This document shows positions 12,588 to 14,643 of a stretch of DNA of 14,643 nucleotides, one piece after another (the stretch's first letter is position 1; each line of letters opens with the position of its first letter). The notes under the pieces are model-generated. The model saw only the letters and a program-made list of their open reading frames with translations, was not told where the DNA came from and ran no database searches. Both the position numbers and the translations under genes were made by a program. Origin of the DNA: DASXRU01 sp036506395 (GTDB lineage Bacteria; Acidobacteriota; Blastocatellia; Pyrinomonadales; Pyrinomonadaceae); the NCBI GenBank assembly GCA_036506395.1, contig DASXRU010000044.1:1-14643 (forward strand), read 5' to 3'.

Positions 12588-13502
12588 TTAGCTAACCACT
12601 TCGTACGCTTTGACCTTCCGGGAAAGCAGCGCCAGACAGATGGCGCAGATCACGAAAAGCGCCGCCCATGAGCACCACAGTGGTGGCTCATTCATGACGA
12701 TCTCGCGCACGACCTGACCGTCAACATCGGTGATACGTCCGGTCGTGCGCACAAACGTCCCAAATAACCCGGCTGAAACATTCCTCGTTAATGCGCCCAG
12801 GCTGATCAGGTTTCCCCAACGGGTCAGAAAGATTTGGTTGATGACCTCGCCAAATATCGAGGGGATGAAAAACAGGCCGAGCAGCGCCGCGCTGGCGACG
12901 ACGCGCCACTTGACCAGAGCGGATACAGCCTGGGAAAGCAATGCCAGCAACAGGATCCAAACGAAACTGGAGAGAAAAATCGCGCTCGCCATCCAAATGT
13001 TATTGACGAACCAGCTTGCGCCTTCGAGATACGACTGGAAAAGGAAAAGCAACAACTGCGGAATCCAGGTCATTGCCGAAAGCAGAATCAACAAAACAGA
13101 CATCTTCCCCAGCACGTACTCCGTGCGCGAAAACGGCCGGCAAAGATAGAGCGGCAGAGCGTTGTTTCTCAAATCGCGCGAAACCAGTGGCGGGCCAATC
13201 AAAAGGGCCACGAAGAAGGCAAAGCCGCTTTGCAGGTTCACAAACGTTTGAAAGAAAAATGCATCGATAGGAAGCAACTCGCGCACATTCACCTTCAGAA
13301 TGCCCAACGCACTTACGTTGTGATGCAGATAGATTAAGATCGCCTCGACCAGAAGCGGGATGAAACAGAGGACGAAGAAGGCGGTAAACAGTTTCGATTT
13401 GAAGACATCACGAAAGGCGTACCGCGGAATGATCAGAAAACGGCTCCACTCCGGGGTTAAAGTCCCGGCGTATCGCTTGTAGGTGTGCTCATATACCGCC
13501 AT
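12588..13502 (-). CDS. ABC-2 type transporter permease (first pair)
   Basis: This 304-residue integral membrane protein has about six helices. 'LFTAFFVLCFIPLLVEAILI' is the first helix, then a long extracytoplasmic loop. 'SGFAFFVALLIGPPLVSRDL' follows, leading to 'LYLCRPFSRTEYVLGK', a stretch characteristic of ABC-2 permeases. Three hydrophobic segments come next and a last helix near residues 275-295. A second soluble loop, 'RTTGRITDVDGQVVREIVMN', lies before the final helix. Its ATG overlaps the end of the upstream ATPase gene by 14 bases, so the two are likely translated together and form one complex. The substrate is unknown. It is not closely similar to the second permease by eye, which suggests a heteromeric or dual transporter. 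Confidence 0.9.
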   Translation of the reverse strand: MAVYEHTYKRYAGTLTPEWSRFLIIPRYAFRDVFKSKLFTAFFVLCFIPLLVEAILIYLHHNVSALGILKVNVRELLPIDAFFFQTFVNLQSGFAFFVALLIGPPLVSRDLRNNALPLYLCRPFSRTEYVLGKMSVLLILLSAMTWIPQLLLFLFQSYLEGASWFVNNIWMASAIFLSSFVWILLLALLSQAVSALVKWRVVASAALLGLFFIPSIFGEVINQIFLTRWGNLISLGALTRNVSAGLFGTFVRTTGRITDVDGQVVREIVMNEPPLWCSWAALFVICAICLALLSRKVKAYEVVS

Positions 13503-14478
13503 GGCCGTTCTCCATTGCTTTCAAAAAAATGTCTTCCAGCGAATCGCGTTTGTAGCTCAAGCGCCTGATCTGTACCTGTTGCTCATCCGCGACGCGATAT
13601 AAATCCCGAACCTCGGTGCCCTGATCCAGCACCACTTTTACTCGATGGTCGCCCGTCAAAGCGTACTCGCAACCAAGGGCCCTGATGGCTTCAGCGAATT
13701 TGTTCTGATCGCCCCGAGTCTCGAGCATAAGAAACTTGCGATTTGATTTTCGTTCCTCCTCGAGATTGCAATAGACGACCAGGCGCCCATCCTTCAGGAT
13801 CAGGATCTCCTCGCAACACTCTTCGACGTCGCGCAGCAAATGAGACGACAGCACAATGTGGGCCTGCCCGCTGTCCCGGATTTCGCGGATCAGCCTGATC
13901 ATTCGCGCGCGCGCCGGAGGATCCAGCCCATTTGTCGGCTCGTCCAGGAAGATCAGCTTTGGGCCATGAACTATGGCCTGGGCCAGCTTGGCCAGTTGCT
14001 TCATTCCCAGGGAGTAGGTATCGAGTTTTCGATAACGGGCCTCTCCCAGACCCACGTAGAAAAGCGCTTCGTGCGCTCGCTCTAACGCCGCCTCAGGCGG
14101 CAGTCCTGAAAGCTCGGCCATCAAGCGCACCAGGTGAACCGCACTCATCTTGGCGATGAAGGAATCCCGTTCGGGCATGTAGCCCACCAGAGATTTGATC
14201 TCTTTCGCGTCGTCCGTGATGTCTCGTCCGAAAATCCGCGCCGTGCCTGACGAGGTGGGATGAAAGCCGAGCAGCGTATGAATCAGCGTGGTCTTGCCGG
14301 CGCCATTTGGTCCCAGAAGCCCAATCGCTCGTCCGCGCATGTCGGCGCGAAGATCCTGAAGGATCGATCGTCGACCGAATTTCACACTCAGCCCATCCAG
14401 GTCGATGACCGGCGTGCTCTCGAGCGCGTGAACAGGTCTTGATTCTTCCTGAACTTCCACTGGTAGTGCCATGCTCAT
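13489..14478 (-). CDS. ABC transporter ATP-binding protein (first pair)
   Basis: This 329-residue ATPase subunit has Walker A 'GPNGAGKTT' (56-64), signature 'YSLGMKQLAKLAQ', Walker B and D-loop 'LIFLDEPTNGLDP', and H-loop 'LSSHLLRDVEE'. It ends in the long C-terminal domain typical of ABC-2 export ATPases. An N-terminal extension of about 22 residues precedes the nucleotide-binding domain. The ATG at 14478 lies only three bases after the upstream stop codon with AAGAG directly against it. ATG 14472 (M3) has AGAG at a better distance, so the real start may be there. The 14-base overlap with the permease gene indicates coupling. Confidence 0.93.
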   Translation of the reverse strand: MSMALPVEVQEESRPVHALESTPVIDLDGLSVKFGRRSILQDLRADMRGRAIGLLGPNGAGKTTLIHTLLGFHPTSSGTARIFGRDITDDAKEIKSLVGYMPERDSFIAKMSAVHLVRLMAELSGLPPEAALERAHEALFYVGLGEARYRKLDTYSLGMKQLAKLAQAIVHGPKLIFLDEPTNGLDPPARARMIRLIREIRDSGQAHIVLSSHLLRDVEECCEEILILKDGRLVVYCNLEEERKSNRKFLMLETRGDQNKFAEAIRALGCEYALTGDHRVKVVLDQGTEVRDLYRVADEQQVQIRRLSYKRDSLEDIFLKAMENGHGGI

Positions 14479-14481
14479 CTC

Positions 14482-14643
14482 TTATATCGCCCCGTCCTGG
14501 TAATTCCAAACGAAACCGAGACCGAATGCGGTCCCCATCAGTATGAATGCGCCGATGAATGCTAACGCTTCCGAGGGAGCCAAAGTTCTGCCTATTGCCA
14601 GAAACCCAATCAGAAACACGGGCAGGTTGAGCACGAGCGCTGA
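14482..14643 (-). CDS. Membrane protein, C-terminal fragment
   Basis: The minus-strand frame is open from the right edge to TAA at 14484-14482, giving 53 residues. It reads as two hydrophobic segments, 'LVLNLPVFLIGFLAIG' and 'ALAFIGAFILMGTAFGLGFV', joined by a short 'RTLAPSE' loop and ending 'WNYQDGAI'. I do not recognise a family. The stop is three bases before the first ABC ATPase start, so it is probably part of the same operon and possibly a membrane partner of the transporter. The rest of the gene is outside the window. Confidence 0.65.
   Translation of the reverse strand, partial: SALVLNLPVFLIGFLAIGRTLAPSEALAFIGAFILMGTAFGLGFVWNYQDGAI

Noticed and set aside
12834..13337. 167-codon plus-strand ORF opposite the first permease
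   Set aside because: Its Gln/Arg/Lys-rich composition is what antisense reading of a membrane-protein gene gives; the minus-strand permease is certain.

Overview
The window looks like a stretch of chromosome from an environmental bacterium, most likely an Acidobacteriota member near Blastocatellia/Pyrinomonadales. That placement is inference from remembered features: moderate GC, the gene families present, and dispersed palindromes of the kind whose accidental reading frames give 'GLERPGKIHADATRRKY'- and 'PGALPQAF.LRAFGA'-like peptides. No rRNA, tRNA, CRISPR array, integrase, transposase or phage gene was seen.

Layout. Bases 2-3526 (+): a 5'-truncated TMEM175-type channel, a DUF1905 protein, a Bcp/PrxQ peroxiredoxin, a P-loop kinase-like protein, a GNAT acetyltransferase and a small two-helix membrane protein with a channel-like fold but no K+ filter. 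Bases 3538-7605 (-), in transcription order: a CDGSH iron-sulphur protein, an endonuclease/exonuclease/phosphatase (EEP) protein, an exported M20 metallopeptidase, a nucleotidyltransferase-like protein and a second EEP protein whose GTG start overlaps the previous stop. Bases 7733-10565 (+): a TauE/SafE permease, a 3-methyladenine DNA glycosylase and a response regulator with an unusual C-terminal half. Bases 10635-14643 (-): a tightly packed ABC-2 export operon with two ATPase/permease pairs, preceded by the end of another membrane protein.

The most distinctive structure is non-coding. Five palindromic elements lie in 14.6 kb, at 513-639, 1219-1406, 7185-7377, 7664-7719 and 11522-11613. Two share a 15-base core with one difference. 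Two keep their hairpins through paired, compensating changes. One fills the gap between an ABC ATPase stop codon and the Shine-Dalgarno of the next permease. Another appears to supply the ribosome binding site, start codon and N-terminus of a gene. No REP-associated transposase is present here, so any mobilising enzyme would be elsewhere in the genome.

Functionally the region reads as housekeeping and stress genes (peroxide detoxification, alkylation repair, Fe-S, ion and anion transport), a signalling protein and an exporter. I see no complete defence or mobile-element system. The parts most likely to be new are the palindrome family, its effect on gene starts and operon structure, the filterless channel-like protein, and the coupled nucleotidyltransferase-EEP pair.
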